Below are positions 28,396-38,248 of a stretch of DNA of 56,765 nucleotides, one piece after another (the first letter of the stretch is position 1; each line of letters begins with the position of its first letter). The stretch is from Polaromonas sp. Lineage in GTDB: Bacteria > Pseudomonadota > Gammaproteobacteria > Burkholderiales > Burkholderiaceae_C. The notes below the pieces were generated by a model. That model saw only the letters and a program-made list of their open reading frames with translations. It had not been told where the DNA came from and did not search any database. Location: assembly GCF_030689685.1 (NCBI RefSeq), contig NZ_JAUYEY010000080.1, positions 1-56,765 of the forward strand, given 5' to 3'. A program made the position numbers and the translations under genes.

Positions 28396-28536
28396 ATGGC
28401 CCCCACGCTTTTCACTTCGTGTAATGCACTGCCCCCCGAGGGGGCCGCTGCGCCTGCGGCCCGGCTAAGCCGGTTCCGCGGCCCCTGCTTGAAAAGAATT
28501 GCTTATATGCCTCAGTTGCGCAGGAAATCATTATGA
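28396..28536 (+). other. Mini-ORF spanning the nuoH-nuoI gap
   Basis: A 46-codon frame starts with ATG 2 bases after the nuoH stop and ends in TGA that overlaps the nuoI ATG (ATGA). Most of it translates the three-hairpin repeat ([20 protein letters not shown]). The copy at 4041-4130 keeps the same frame and ATG with a few substitutions. It probably serves translational coupling rather than a protein function. Confidence 0.45.
28398..28489 (+). repeat. Three-hairpin 90-bp repeat, copy 3
   Basis: GGCCCCCACGCTTTTCACTT, then the CCCCC/GGGGG, GCCGC/GCGGC and CCGGC/GCCGG stem-loops (the last with CTA in place of CAA in the loop) and CCGCGGCCCC. It starts 4 bases after the nuoH stop in the sense direction. 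Confidence 0.9.
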
Positions 28537-29030
28537 GTGCCGTCGCCTCCGTCAAGGATTTTTTCTCCAGCTTCATGCTGACCGAGCTGTTTAAGGGCAT
28601 GGCCCTGACCGGCAAATACATGTTCAGCCGGAAGATCACCATCCAGTTCCCGGAAGAGAAAACACCGCTGAGCCCGCGCTTTCGCGGACTGCATGCACTG
28701 CGCCGTTATGAAAACGGTGAAGAGCGCTGTATCGCCTGCAAGCTCTGTGAGGCGGTGTGCCCGGCCATGGCTATCACCATCGAGTCCGATGTGCGTGAAG
28801 ACGGCAGCCGTCGTACCTCGCGTTATGACATTGATCTGACCAAATGCATTTTTTGCGGTTTCTGCGAGGAAAGCTGCCCAGTTGATTCCATCGTTGAAAC
28901 GCATATTTTTGAATACCACGGCGAAAAACGCGGCGACCTTTACTTCACCAAAGACATGCTGCTGGCCGTGGGCGACCGTTACGAAAAAGAAATTGCAGCC
29001 AACCGCGCTGTGGATGCCAAGTACCGCTGA
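28533..29030 (+). CDS. nuoI: NADH-quinone oxidoreductase subunit I
   Basis: A 165-residue ferredoxin-like subunit with two 4Fe-4S clusters (N6a, N6b). The ligands are C66-x2-C69-x2-C72-x3-C76 in [12 protein letters not shown] and C105-x2-C108-x2-C111-x3-C115 in [12 protein letters not shown]. An amphipathic N-terminus anchors it at the membrane. AGGAA lies upstream and the start overlaps the mini-ORF stop. Confidence 0.98.
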   Translation: MSAVASVKDFFSSFMLTELFKGMALTGKYMFSRKITIQFPEEKTPLSPRFRGLHALRRYENGEERCIACKLCEAVCPAMAITIESDVREDGSRRTSRYDIDLTKCIFCGFCEESCPVDSIVETHIFEYHGEKRGDLYFTKDMLLAVGDRYEKEIAANRAVDAKYR

Positions 29031-29071
29031 ACAACCCAGACAGATGCTGGCTCAAGAAAGATTTGCAGAAC

Positions 29072-29719
29072 ATGGACGCTAGAACAGGTCTCTTTTATGT
29101 CTTCGCTTTGGTGCTGCTGTTTGCGGCATTCAAGGTGATCACCGCCCGCAACCCGGTGCATGCGGCCCTGTACCTGGTGCTGGCATTTTTCCAGGCTGCT
29201 GCGGTCTGGATACTGCTGAAGGCCGAGTTCCTGGCAATCACCCTGGTGCTGGTGTATGTCGGCGCGGTGATGGTGCTCTTCCTGTTCGTCGTGATGATGC
29301 TTGATATCAATATGGACGGCGTGCGTAAGAACTTCTGGAAGCACTTTCCTCTCGCCGCCACTGTCGGCACGCTGATTGCCCTCGAGATGGCGGCCGTCCT
29401 GATCGGTGGCTTCCGGCCGAGCCAGGAGCCGAAAGCCACGCTCGCGCTGGCGGGGCAGGCGGTGGAGCAGGTGTCCAACACCAAGGAGCTTGGCAAGGTG
29501 CTGTACTCAGAGTATGTCTACCCGCTTGAAATTGCGGCTGTGATCCTGCTTGTGGCCATCATTGCGGCGATTGCGCTGACCCTGCGGGAGCGCAAGGACT
29601 CCAAGTACATCAATCCGGCAGACCAGATTCGCGTCAAGAGCGCAGACCGAGTCAGCCTTGTGAAGATCCAGCCAACGGTGGCGGCACCGGCGGTCGCAGC
29701 CACAGAGGACAAAGCATGA
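29072..29719 (+). CDS. nuoJ: NADH-quinone oxidoreductase subunit J
   Basis: A 215-residue membrane subunit with five helices. The helix with the pi-bulge region, [18 protein letters not shown], is conserved. The C-terminal tail (about 175-215) is polar and Ala/Thr-rich. The ATG at 29072 was preferred over a TTG three codons upstream. The 3' end overlaps nuoK by 4 bases. Confidence 0.95.
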   Translation: MDARTGLFYVFALVLLFAAFKVITARNPVHAALYLVLAFFQAAAVWILLKAEFLAITLVLVYVGAVMVLFLFVVMMLDINMDGVRKNFWKHFPLAATVGTLIALEMAAVLIGGFRPSQEPKATLALAGQAVEQVSNTKELGKVLYSEYVYPLEIAAVILLVAIIAAIALTLRERKDSKYINPADQIRVKSADRVSLVKIQPTVAAPAVAATEDKA

Positions 29720-30024
29720 TGGTCACGCTGGGACATTTCCTGACTTTGGGCGCCATCCTGTTTGCCTTGTCGGTGATCGGCATCTTCCTGAACCGCAAGA
29801 ACCTGATTGTGCTGTTGATGGCCATTGAGCTGATGCTGCTGGCCGTCAACATGAACTTCGTGGCCTTCTCCTATTACCTCAACGACATGGCCGGCCAGAT
29901 TTTCGTATTTTTCATCCTGACCGTGGCCGCTGCCGAATCCGCCATCGGTCTGGCCATCCTCGTGCTGCTGTTCCGCAACAAGTCCAGCATCAACGTCGAC
30001 GAACTCAACACGCTCAAGGGATAA
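29716..30024 (+). CDS. nuoK: NADH-quinone oxidoreductase subunit K
   Basis: A 102-residue subunit with three membrane helices. The two buried glutamates for proton transfer lie in [10 protein letters not shown] and [10 protein letters not shown]. It starts inside the nuoJ stop (ATGA). A partial three-hairpin repeat follows. Confidence 0.97.
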   Translation: MMVTLGHFLTLGAILFALSVIGIFLNRKNLIVLLMAIELMLLAVNMNFVAFSYYLNDMAGQIFVFFILTVAAAESAIGLAILVLLFRNKSSINVDELNTLKG

Positions 30025-30028
30025 GAAT

Positions 30029-30121
30029 ATGAGCCCCCACGCTTGTCGCTTCGCGTACTACGCTGCCCCCCGAGAGGGTGCATTTTTCCTTGGGGCGGCC
30101 CGACGGACGGTTAAAACATGA
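30029..30121 (+). other. Mini-ORF spanning the nuoK-nuoL gap
   Basis: A 30-codon frame begins 4 bases after the nuoK stop and ends in TGA overlapping the nuoL ATG. It covers the degenerate repeat copy, but in a different reading phase from the nuoH-nuoI mini-ORF (MSPHACRFAYYAAPREG). Keeping an open frame here in another phase argues for selection on continuous translation rather than on the peptide. Confidence 0.4.
30033..30103 (+). repeat. Three-hairpin 90-bp repeat, partial copy
   Basis: The first half is clear (GCCCCCACGCTTGTCGCTTC... TGCCCCCCGAGAGGG); the second half has lost the GCCGC and CCGGC hairpins. It starts 9 bases after the nuoK stop in the sense direction. Confidence 0.7.
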
Positions 30122-32166
30122 GCCAAACCCTTTCCGCCGCAACGCTGCTTGCGGTCCCGATGGCGCCGCTGGCCAGTGCCGTGCTGGCCGGTATTTTCGG
30201 CACCACCTTCGGCGGCAACTGGATAGGCCGCCGCCTGTCGCACACGCTAACCATCGTCGGCGTGCTGGTGGCTTTCATTCTTTCGGCCATGACACTCAAA
30301 AGCGTGGCGATCGACGGTGCGCGTTTTAACGAGACGCTTTACACCTGGATGGTGGTCGGCGGCCTGAAGATGGAGATCGGGTTTCTGGTCGATGGCCTGA
30401 CGGCGATGATGATGTGTGTGGTCACCTTTGTCTCGCTGATGGTTCACATCTACACCATCGGCTACATGGAAGAAGACGAAGGTTACAACCGCTTCTTCGC
30501 CTACATCTCGCTGTTCACCTTCTCCATGCTGATGCTGGTCATGAGCAACAACATGCTACAGCTGTTTTTTGGCTGGGAGGCGGTGGGCCTGATGTCTTAC
30601 CTGCTGATCGGTTTCTGGTACAACAAGCCGACGGCCATCTTCGCCAACATGAAGGCCTTCCTGGTCAACCGTGTCGGTGACTTCGGTTTCATTCTGGGCA
30701 TCGGCCTGCTGGCCGCTTACACGGGCACGCTCAACTACGCCGAAGTGTTTGCGAAGTCGGGCGAAATTGCCAGCCTCAACCTTCCCGGCACCGACTGGCT
30801 GCTGATCACCGTGATCTGCATTTGCCTGTTCATTGGCGCCATGGGCAAGTCGGCGCAGGTCCCGCTGCATGTCTGGTTGCCTGATTCGATGGAGGGTCCG
30901 ACGCCGATCTCGGCATTGATCCACGCGGCCACCATGGTGACCGCCGGCATCTTCATGGTGGCACGTATGTCGCCGCTGTTTGAGCTCAGTGACACGGCGC
31001 TCAGCTTCATCATGGTCATCGGCGCAATCACCGCGCTGTTCATGGGTTTCCTCGGCATCATCCAGAACGACATCAAGCCTGTGGTGGCTTATTGGACACT
31101 GTCGCAGTTGGGCTACATGACGGTGGCCCTCGGTGCTTCGGCCTATTCGATGGCGGTTTTCCACCTGATGACCCATGCTTTCTTCAAGGCCTTGCTGTTT
31201 TTGGCAGCGGGCTCGGTCATCATGGGGGTGCACCACAACCAGGACATTCGCTGGATGGGAGGCCTGCGCAAGTACATGCCCATCACCTGGATCACGGCAC
31301 TGATTGGCTCCCTGGCCCTGATCGGTACGCCGCTGTTTTCCGGGTTTTATTCGAAGGATGAAATTATTGAAGCGGTTTATTTCAGCAATCTGCCCGGCGC
31401 AGGCTTTGCCTACTTTGCGGTGCTGGCCGGGGTGTTTGTGACCGCCTTCTATTCTTTCCGGATGTATTTCCTGGTTTTTCATGGCAAGGAGCGTTTTGAC
31501 CAGAACCCCGATGCCCACCACGATGGCCATCACGATGATCACCATGGCCACGAGACGCATCACGCTCCGCACGAGTCACCGTGGGTGGTGACGGCGCCGC
31601 TGCTGTTGCTGGCTATCCCCTCGGTGGTCATCGGTTTCATGACGATTGACGCCATGCTGATCGGCGATTTTCTGAAAGACGCGATCACGGTCAATGCCGA
31701 CAAACATCCGGCCATGACCGAGTTGATCAAAATTTACCACGGTCCGGTACAAATGGCCTTGCACGGCCTGACGGCGCCGCCATTCTGGCTCGCGCTCGCT
31801 GGTGTGGCCTTGGCTTACTACCTGTACATCGTCAACCCAGCGCTGCCAGCAGCCATCAAGCGCCGGGTGGAACCGCTCTACACACTGCTCGAAAACAAGT
31901 ACTACATGGACTGGTTCAATGAAAACGTGCTGGCACGCGGTGCTCGCGGACTCGGTATCGGCCTCTGGAAGGGCGGCGACGAGAAAATGATCGACGGCGC
32001 ACTGGTCAATGGCTCCTGGAAACTGGTGGGCTGGGTCTCCAGCGTCGTGCGCAAGGTTCAGACCGGCTACATCTACCACTACGCTTTGGCCATGATCATG
32101 GGCATCTTCATCCTGATCAGCTATTTCGCGACCTGGCCGATGATCAAAGAACTGCTCAACAAGTAA
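30118..32166 (+). CDS. nuoL: NADH-quinone oxidoreductase subunit L
   Basis: A 682-residue antiporter-like proton-channel subunit with about 16 helices and a long lateral helix at the C-terminus. Conserved parts are FFGWEAVGLMSYLLIGFWY with the TM5 Glu and the lysine segment MGKSAQVPLHVWLPDSMEGP. A His/Asp-rich loop (about residues 464-485, DAHHDGHHDDHHGHETHH) is a local feature of unknown role, possibly metal-binding. Confidence 0.97.
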   Translation: MSQTLSAATLLAVPMAPLASAVLAGIFGTTFGGNWIGRRLSHTLTIVGVLVAFILSAMTLKSVAIDGARFNETLYTWMVVGGLKMEIGFLVDGLTAMMMCVVTFVSLMVHIYTIGYMEEDEGYNRFFAYISLFTFSMLMLVMSNNMLQLFFGWEAVGLMSYLLIGFWYNKPTAIFANMKAFLVNRVGDFGFILGIGLLAAYTGTLNYAEVFAKSGEIASLNLPGTDWLLITVICICLFIGAMGKSAQVPLHVWLPDSMEGPTPISALIHAATMVTAGIFMVARMSPLFELSDTALSFIMVIGAITALFMGFLGIIQNDIKPVVAYWTLSQLGYMTVALGASAYSMAVFHLMTHAFFKALLFLAAGSVIMGVHHNQDIRWMGGLRKYMPITWITALIGSLALIGTPLFSGFYSKDEIIEAVYFSNLPGAGFAYFAVLAGVFVTAFYSFRMYFLVFHGKERFDQNPDAHHDGHHDDHHGHETHHAPHESPWVVTAPLLLLAIPSVVIGFMTIDAMLIGDFLKDAITVNADKHPAMTELIKIYHGPVQMALHGLTAPPFWLALAGVALAYYLYIVNPALPAAIKRRVEPLYTLLENKYYMDWFNENVLARGARGLGIGLWKGGDEKMIDGALVNGSWKLVGWVSSVVRKVQTGYIYHYALAMIMGIFILISYFATWPMIKELLNK

Positions 32167-32185
32167 GCCAATAGGAATAACAAAA

Positions 32186-33661
32186 ATGGGATTGTTGAGT
32201 CTTGCCATCTGGACGCCGATCTTTTTCGGCGTCGTGCTGCTGGCGCTCGGACGTGACGAGCAGGCGCGCAGCGTGCGCTGGATCGCGCTGATCGGCGCCC
32301 TGGTCAGTTTTCTGGTGACCCTGCCGCTGTACAGCGGCTTTGAACTGGGCACGGCTGCGATGCAGTTCGTCGAAAAGGCCGCATGGATCGACCGCTTTGA
32401 CATCAACTACCACCTCGGCGTGGACGGCATCTCGATGTGGTTTGTGCTGCTGACGGCCTTCATCAACGTGGTCGTCATCATCGCGAGCTGGGAGTCCATC
32501 ACCAGCCGCGTGAACCAGTACATGGCGGCCTTTCTGATCCTCAGCGGACTGATGATCGGCGTGTTTGTCGCACTCGACGGCATGTTGTTTTATGTGTTTT
32601 TCGAGGCGACGCTGATCCCGATGTACCTGATCATCGGTATCTGGGGCGGCCCGAAGAAGATTTACGCCGCCTTCAAGTTTTTCCTTTACACGCTGCTTGG
32701 CTCCTTGCTAATGCTGATCGCGCTGATCTTTCTGTACGTTAAGTCTGGCGGCAGCTTTGATCTGACCACCTGGTACACCCTGCCGCTGAGTGCTTCGGCG
32801 CAGACTTTCCTGTTCTTCGCTTTTTTTGCCGCTTTTGCCGTCAAGGTGCCGATGTGGCCCGTGCACACCTGGTTGCCCGATGTGCACGTGGAAGCGCCTA
32901 CCGGCGGCTCCGCCGTGCTGGCGGCCATCATGCTCAAGCTGGGCGCTTACGGCTTCCTGCGCTTTTCGATGCCGATTGCACCCGATGCCGCGCGTGAATG
33001 GGCTTGGTTGATGATTGCGCTGTCGCTGATCGCGGTGATTTATGTGGGCCTGGTCGCCATGGTCCAGCAGGACATGAAAAAGCTGGTGGCCTATTCTTCG
33101 GTGGCCCACATGGGTTTTGTGACGCTGGGCTTTTTCATCTTCAACGACCTCGGCGTGTCCGGCGGCATCGTGCAGATGATCGCGCACGCTTTTGTCTCAG
33201 GCGCCATGTTTTTGTGCATCGGCGTGTTGTACGACCGCGTGCACTCGCGCGAGATTGCGAGTTACGGCGGCGTCGTCAACACCATGCCCAAGTTCACCGC
33301 GTTTGCGCTGCTGTTTGCCATGGCCAACTGCGGCCTGCCGGCCACGGCCGGTTTTGTCGGCGAGTGGATGGTCATCCTGGGTGCCATCAAGTTCAATTTC
33401 TGGATCGGCCTGGGTGCGTCGACCGCCCTGATTTTTGGTGCGGCTTACACGCTGTGGATGTTCAAGCGGGTGTACCTCGGGCCTGTCACCAATGACGACG
33501 TCAAGGGCCTGACCGACATCAACGGCCGCGAGTTCCTGATGCTGTCCCTGCTGGCGATAGCCGTGATGGTCATGGGCATTTATCCCAAGCCCTTCACCGA
33601 TGTGATGGACAGCTCGGTGGCCAGCCTGCTCAAGCATGTCGCTGTCTCCAAGCTCCCCTAA
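32186..33661 (+). CDS. nuoM: NADH-quinone oxidoreductase subunit M
   Basis: A 491-residue antiporter-like proton-channel subunit. Features are [18 protein letters not shown], the TM5 Glu in [14 protein letters not shown] and the broken-helix segment [24 protein letters not shown] lies upstream of the ATG at 32186. Confidence 0.97.
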   Translation: MGLLSLAIWTPIFFGVVLLALGRDEQARSVRWIALIGALVSFLVTLPLYSGFELGTAAMQFVEKAAWIDRFDINYHLGVDGISMWFVLLTAFINVVVIIASWESITSRVNQYMAAFLILSGLMIGVFVALDGMLFYVFFEATLIPMYLIIGIWGGPKKIYAAFKFFLYTLLGSLLMLIALIFLYVKSGGSFDLTTWYTLPLSASAQTFLFFAFFAAFAVKVPMWPVHTWLPDVHVEAPTGGSAVLAAIMLKLGAYGFLRFSMPIAPDAAREWAWLMIALSLIAVIYVGLVAMVQQDMKKLVAYSSVAHMGFVTLGFFIFNDLGVSGGIVQMIAHAFVSGAMFLCIGVLYDRVHSREIASYGGVVNTMPKFTAFALLFAMANCGLPATAGFVGEWMVILGAIKFNFWIGLGASTALIFGAAYTLWMFKRVYLGPVTNDDVKGLTDINGREFLMLSLLAIAVMVMGIYPKPFTDVMDSSVASLLKHVAVSKLP

Positions 33662-33684
33662 GCAACCCTTCCCTAAGAATTCAG

Positions 33685-35187
33685 ATGATTGACAAACTCA
33701 GTTGGATCGCGGTTTACCCGGAAATCGTTCTGTTGACGATGGCTTGTGTCATCTTGCTGGTGGACCTGGGCGTCAAAAGCCCGCAGCGCACGCTGACCTA
33801 TGTGCTGACCCTGTTGACGCTGGCCGTGGTGGCCGCGCTGACGGCGGCGTATGCCATCGGCGGCAACACGGTTTACGGCTTCGGTAACATGGTGGTGAGC
33901 GACCCCATGGCTAACTGGTTGAAGTGTTTCGCATCGATTGCCATGATGGTCACTCTGGTGTATGCGCGCCCCTATGCCGCAGATCGGCAGATGCTGCGCG
34001 GCGGCGAGCTGTTCACGCTGGCCATGTTTGCGCTGTTGGGCATGTTCGTGATGATCTCCGGCCACAACTTCCTGGTGATCTACATGGGCCTGGAGTTGAT
34101 GACGCTGTGCAGCTACGCGCTGGTGGCGCTGCGCCGCGACAATGCCACGGCGACCGAGGCGGCGATGAAGTATTTTGTACTCGGTGCACTGGCATCGGGC
34201 TTCCTGCTGTATGGCCTGTCGATGATGTACGGCGCCACCGGCTCGCTGGACGTGGGCGAGGTTTACAAGGCCATTGCCAGCCGCCAGGTGAAACACTCGG
34301 TGCTGGTGTTCGGCCTGGTCTTCATTGTGGCCGGCCTGGCCTTCAAGCTCGGCGCCGTGCCTTTCCACATGTGGCTGCCCGACGTTTACCAGGGCGCACC
34401 CACCGCCATCACCCTGCTGATCGGCGCCGCGCCGCAGCTCGCGGCCTTCGCCATCTGTATCCGTCTGCTGGTGCAGGGCATGCTGCCACTGGCCATCGAC
34501 TGGCAGCAGATGCTCGCCATCCTTGCGATAGGCTCGCTGTTGGTGGGTAACCTGGCGGCCATTGCGCAGTCCAACCTCAAGCGCATGCTGGCTTTTTCCA
34601 CCATCTCGCAGATGGGGTTTCTGCTGCTGGCCTTGCTGGCCGGTGTGGTCAACGGCAACCAGCTCAATGCCGAATCCGCCTACGGCGCGGCCATGTTTTA
34701 TGTCATCACTTACGTGCTGACCACCCTTGCGGTCTTCGGCATTATTTTGCTGCTCGCGCGGGTTGGCCATGAATCCGAGGAAATCACCGACCTGGCCGGC
34801 CTGAACCAGCGCAGCCCGCTGTTTGCCGGTGTCATGGCCGTCTGCATGTTCTCGCTGGCCGGCGTGCCGCCCGTCGTCGGCTTCTATGCCAAACTGGGCG
34901 TCCTGCAGGCGCTGGTGTCCTCGCAGCAAACCCTGTACGTCGTGCTCGCCGTGTTTGCCGTGATGATGTCGCTGGTCGGCGCCTTCTATTACCTGCGTGT
35001 GGTCAAGGTGATGTATTTTGATGCGCCCAACACCGGCATGCCGACCGCCATTGATGCACCGGCAGATGCCCGCGTGGTGCTGTCCATCAATGGTGCGCTG
35101 GTGCTGCTGCTCGGCCTCATGCCCGGTGGGCTGATGACCTTGTGCACCCAAGCGATCGCCAGTGTCGTTAAATCCCTGGGGACTTGA
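33685..35187 (+). CDS. nuoN: NADH-quinone oxidoreductase subunit N
   Basis: A 500-residue antiporter-like subunit, the last of the complex. Features are [19 protein letters not shown] with the TM5 Glu, [20 protein letters not shown] and [14 protein letters not shown]. The DUF2818 gene starts 5 bases after its stop. Confidence 0.97.
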   Translation: MIDKLSWIAVYPEIVLLTMACVILLVDLGVKSPQRTLTYVLTLLTLAVVAALTAAYAIGGNTVYGFGNMVVSDPMANWLKCFASIAMMVTLVYARPYAADRQMLRGGELFTLAMFALLGMFVMISGHNFLVIYMGLELMTLCSYALVALRRDNATATEAAMKYFVLGALASGFLLYGLSMMYGATGSLDVGEVYKAIASRQVKHSVLVFGLVFIVAGLAFKLGAVPFHMWLPDVYQGAPTAITLLIGAAPQLAAFAICIRLLVQGMLPLAIDWQQMLAILAIGSLLVGNLAAIAQSNLKRMLAFSTISQMGFLLLALLAGVVNGNQLNAESAYGAAMFYVITYVLTTLAVFGIILLLARVGHESEEITDLAGLNQRSPLFAGVMAVCMFSLAGVPPVVGFYAKLGVLQALVSSQQTLYVVLAVFAVMMSLVGAFYYLRVVKVMYFDAPNTGMPTAIDAPADARVVLSINGALVLLLGLMPGGLMTLCTQAIASVVKSLGT

Positions 35188-35192
35188 ACCGT

Positions 35193-35492
35193 ATGACGCA
35201 AACTTTTTCAGTCTGGCTGGTGGTGGCGCTGGCTTTGCTGGCCGCCAATCTGCCTTTTATCAGCAACCGGCTGCTTGCGGTATTTCCCCTGACCGGACCC
35301 AAGATGCTCGCGGTGCGAGTGGCCGAAATGGTGTTTTGGTACTTCGTGGTCGGCGGCATCGGCTTGTTTCTGGAGCAGCGGGCTGGGCAGATCGCGCCGC
35401 AGGGCTGGGAGTTTTATGCGATCACTGGCACGTTGTTTATCACCTTCGCCTTTCCGGGCTTTGTCTACCGCCACCTCTTCAAACACCGCTGA
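35193..35492 (+). CDS. DUF2818 family small membrane protein
   Basis: A 99-residue protein with three predicted membrane helices (about 5-22, 40-60, 71-90) and a basic end, FVYRHLFKHR. The family is found next to nuoN in Burkholderiales, by general knowledge of synteny. No function is established; assembly or stability of complex I is a possibility from position alone. It starts 5 bases after nuoN. Confidence 0.85.
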   Translation: MTQTFSVWLVVALALLAANLPFISNRLLAVFPLTGPKMLAVRVAEMVFWYFVVGGIGLFLEQRAGQIAPQGWEFYAITGTLFITFAFPGFVYRHLFKHR

Positions 35493-35494
35493 GC

Positions 35495-36127
35495 ATGGTG
35501 CCGGCTGACTCGCCCTCGGCGCCTCCCGGCAAGGCAGACGACGCTCACCTCCAGGAGCACACGCTCACCAGCCACGAACTGCTCAAGGGGCATTTTCTGC
35601 ATGCCTTTCGCGACACCGTGCGTTTGCCAAACGGCAGGAAAGCTTCTCGCGAGTATGTGCGCCATCCCGGCGCGGTAATGATCATCGCCCAGCTCGATGA
35701 CGGCCGCCTGGTGCTCGAACGCCAGTACCGCTACCCCGTGCATGCCGTGATGGTCGAATTGCCTGCGGGCAAGCTCGATGTCGGCGAAGACTCGTTGGCC
35801 TGTGCGCAACGTGAGTTGCTGGAAGAAACCGGCTACACCGCGCGCCGTTGGGCCCGCGCTGGCGTGATGCACCCGGTGATTTCCTACTCCACCGAGTTTA
35901 TCGACATCTGGTTTGCCAGGGACCTGACCGCCGGTAAGCGCCAGCTTGATGCAGGCGAATTCCTCGACGTGTTCACGGCCAGTCCGGCCGAGTTGCTGCA
36001 ATGGTGCAGCGATGGCCGTGTCACCGACGGCAAGACCCTGACGGGTGCGCTCTGGCTGCAAAACGTCTTGTCGGGTGCATGGGTTCTGGACTGGCAGGAC
36101 AGCGCTGGCCCGGACAGGGCCCGATAA
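35495..36127 (+). CDS. Nudix hydrolase, ADP-ribose pyrophosphatase-like
   Basis: A 210-residue cytoplasmic hydrolase. The Nudix box starts at G92 (GKLDVGE) and ends with RELLEETGY (106-114), matching GX5EX7REUXEEXGU. Preceding strands VMIIAQLDDGRLVLERQYRY and VMVELPAGK are typical of ADP-sugar pyrophosphatases. I chose the ATG at 35495 because upstream sequence in this frame overlaps the DUF2818 gene and has no family character. It starts 2 bases after that gene's stop. Confidence 0.9.
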   Translation: MVPADSPSAPPGKADDAHLQEHTLTSHELLKGHFLHAFRDTVRLPNGRKASREYVRHPGAVMIIAQLDDGRLVLERQYRYPVHAVMVELPAGKLDVGEDSLACAQRELLEETGYTARRWARAGVMHPVISYSTEFIDIWFARDLTAGKRQLDAGEFLDVFTASPAELLQWCSDGRVTDGKTLTGALWLQNVLSGAWVLDWQDSAGPDRAR

Positions 36128-36134
36128 TCAGGGC

Positions 36135-36635
36135 ATGAAAGTCCTCAATCTCCAGTGTTCGTACCAGCACGCCTTTGAAGGCTGGTTTGGCTCGGAAGAT
36201 GATTTTCAGGGCCAACTCGCTCGAGGCCTGGTGACCTGCCCCTTGTGCGCCGACCCCGCCATCCAGAAAATGCCGAGTGCGCCCCGCCTCAATTTGGGCG
36301 CAGTGGCTGAGGCGTCGCCAGCAGCCTCCGCTTCGCGCGAGCTCTCGGTACCTGCCGCAAGTGCTGCCATCAGTTCAGCGCACGACGCCACTCCGGTTGT
36401 CGACGGTTCCGTCAGGCAGGCGGAGTTTCTGCAGGCCTTGCGCCAGGTCATGGCCAACACCGAAGACGTGGGCGAACGCTTTGCCGACGAGGCACGCGCC
36501 ATGCATTACGGGGATGCCGAGCAGCGCAGCATCCGCGGCCAAGCCAGCCGGACCCAAGCGATGGAACTGATCGAGGAGGGCATTGAGGTGATGCCCTTGC
36601 CGCTGCCTGCGGCCGTGAAAGAGACGCTTCAATGA
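36135..36635 (+). CDS. DUF1178 family protein
   Basis: A 166-residue protein. The N-terminus MKVLNLQCSYQHAFEGWFGSE is the family hallmark, with a CPLC motif (about 35-38) that could bind a metal with the earlier Cys. A Ser/Ala-rich linker (about 52-85) leads to the conserved helical part EDVGERFADEARAMHYGDAE and IRGQAS. No function is known. It is 7 bases downstream of the Nudix gene and ends the nuo-linked group. Confidence 0.88.
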   Translation: MKVLNLQCSYQHAFEGWFGSEDDFQGQLARGLVTCPLCADPAIQKMPSAPRLNLGAVAEASPAASASRELSVPAASAAISSAHDATPVVDGSVRQAEFLQALRQVMANTEDVGERFADEARAMHYGDAEQRSIRGQASRTQAMELIEEGIEVMPLPLPAAVKETLQ

Positions 36636-36727
36636 CCCCCACGGTCGCTCACTGCGCGTAGCTCCCTGCCCCCAGCGGGGGCCGCTGCGCCTGCGGCCCG
36701 GCAAAGCCGGTTCCGCGGCCCCTGCTG
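36636..36727 (+). repeat. Three-hairpin 90-bp repeat, copy 4
   Basis: CCCCCACGGTCGCTCACTGC, then CCCC/GGGG, GCCGC/GCGGC and CCGGC/GCCGG stem-loops and CCGCGGCCCCTGCTG. It starts directly after the DUF1178 stop and fills the gap to the convergent gdhA. Confidence 0.9.
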
Positions 36728-36757
36728 AAATGGAGCCGGGGAGTAATGCTCAACTGA

Positions 36758-38068
36758 TCAGGGGTAGAGGCCGCGCAACTCACGCGTATGCAAGATGCGC
36801 TTGCAAGCCACAATAAACGTCGCCGTGCGCAGGCTGACCTTGTTGTCCTGCGACACCTGCCAGACACCGGCGAAGGCTTCTTTCATGATGCGCACCAGGC
36901 GCGCGTTGATTTCGGCCTCGTCCCAGAAGAAGCTTGAGAAATCCTGCACCCATTCAAAATAGCTGACCGTCACGCCGCCGGCATTGGCAATCACGTCGGG
37001 CAGCACCAGTATGTTGCGTTCCTGCAAAATGTCGTCGGCTTCGGGCGTGGTCGGGCCGTTGGCGCCTTCAATGATCATGCGGGCCTTGATACGGCCGGCG
37101 TTGTCTTTGGTGATCTGTTGCTCCAGCGCGGCGGGGATCAGGATCTCGCAATCGACTTCCCAGAACTTGTCATCGGCAATTTTCTCGGCCTGCGCAAAGC
37201 CGGCCACACTGCCGGTCTCCGCCACATGCTTGAGCAGCGAAGGCACGTCCAGCCCGGCCTCGCGGTAAATCGTGCCACCGTGGTCCTGCACCGCCACAAT
37301 GCGTGCACCGGCCTCTGCAAACAGCTTGCCGGTCACGCCGCCCACATTGCCAAAGCCCTGCACCGCCACCCGGGAGGCAGCAATGTCCAGCCCAATGTGT
37401 TTGGCTGCTTCTGCGCCCACAGTGAATACACCGCGCCCGGTCGCTTCGCGCCGCCCCAGCGAGCCGCCCAGATCGACCGGTTTGCCGGTGACCACGCCGG
37501 TGGCAGTAGAGCCGGTGTTCATCGAGTAGGTGTCCATCATCCAGGCCATGATCTGCTCGTTGGTGTTGACGTCGGGTGCGGGGATGTCTTTGTTGGGGCC
37601 GATGATGATGCCGATCTCGCTGGTGTAGCGGCGCGTCATGCGCTCCAGCTCGCCGCGCGACAGTTTCTTCGGATCAACGCGAATGCCGCCTTTGGCGCCA
37701 CCGTAAGGCACGTTGACCGCCGCGTTCTTGATCGACATCCAGGCCGACAAGGCCATCACTTCGGACAGTGTCACGTCCTGGTGAAAACGCACGCCACCCT
37801 TGCCGGGCCCGCGTGAGACGTTGTGCTGCACCCTGTAGCCTTCAAAGTGCGCCACCGTGCCGTCATCCAGGTGGATGGGCACATCCACAATCAGGATGCG
37901 CTTGGGGCGCTTGAGCGTTTCGGCCCAGCGCGCCAAGCTGCCCAGGTGCGGTATCACGCGGTCGACCTGTTGCAGGTAGTTGCCCCAGGGACCGAGCTGG
38001 TCGGCCTGCAGGTATGAGGGCTGGCAATGGGTGCCGGGGGCGGCATTGGGGCCGGAAGCTGGCAACAT
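36758..38068 (-). CDS. gdhA: Glu/Leu/Phe/Val dehydrogenase (glutamate dehydrogenase)
   Basis: A 436-residue enzyme interconverting glutamate and 2-oxoglutarate plus ammonium. The catalytic region includes [13 protein letters not shown] and [15 protein letters not shown] with the active Lys; the dinucleotide-binding motif is VQGFGNVGG. The length fits the small hexameric class. AAGGAG lies 7 bases before the ATG at 38068. It links ammonium with the nitrate uptake genes only functionally. Confidence 0.95.
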   Translation of the reverse strand: MLPASGPNAAPGTHCQPSYLQADQLGPWGNYLQQVDRVIPHLGSLARWAETLKRPKRILIVDVPIHLDDGTVAHFEGYRVQHNVSRGPGKGGVRFHQDVTLSEVMALSAWMSIKNAAVNVPYGGAKGGIRVDPKKLSRGELERMTRRYTSEIGIIIGPNKDIPAPDVNTNEQIMAWMMDTYSMNTGSTATGVVTGKPVDLGGSLGRREATGRGVFTVGAEAAKHIGLDIAASRVAVQGFGNVGGVTGKLFAEAGARIVAVQDHGGTIYREAGLDVPSLLKHVAETGSVAGFAQAEKIADDKFWEVDCEILIPAALEQQITKDNAGRIKARMIIEGANGPTTPEADDILQERNILVLPDVIANAGGVTVSYFEWVQDFSSFFWDEAEINARLVRIMKEAFAGVWQVSQDNKVSLRTATFIVACKRILHTRELRGLYP

Positions 38069-38218
38069 GAAAAACTCCTTGTGGAAAGGTCAATGCGCAG
38101 AGCTTAGGCGTGTGGCGTGCCGCTGTCCAAGGCCAGCTTGGCGTTTCTTTATGCGACAAACGCATAACAGGGGTTTTAGGGTGGAGGCTTAGAGCCGTGG
38201 TTCATGCGGTATGAATCA

Positions 38219-38238
38219 CGGATCAAGTCCGGCATGAC
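38219..38238. repeat. Fragment of a dispersed repeat
   Basis: CGGATCAAGTCCGGCATGAC, similar to the arms of the inverted repeat at 40221-40305 (CGGATCGAGTCCGGGA). It lies between the gdhA promoter side and the ABC exporter stop. Nothing else is visible in 38069-38248. Confidence 0.45.
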
Positions 38239-38248
38239 GGCCGGAGCC

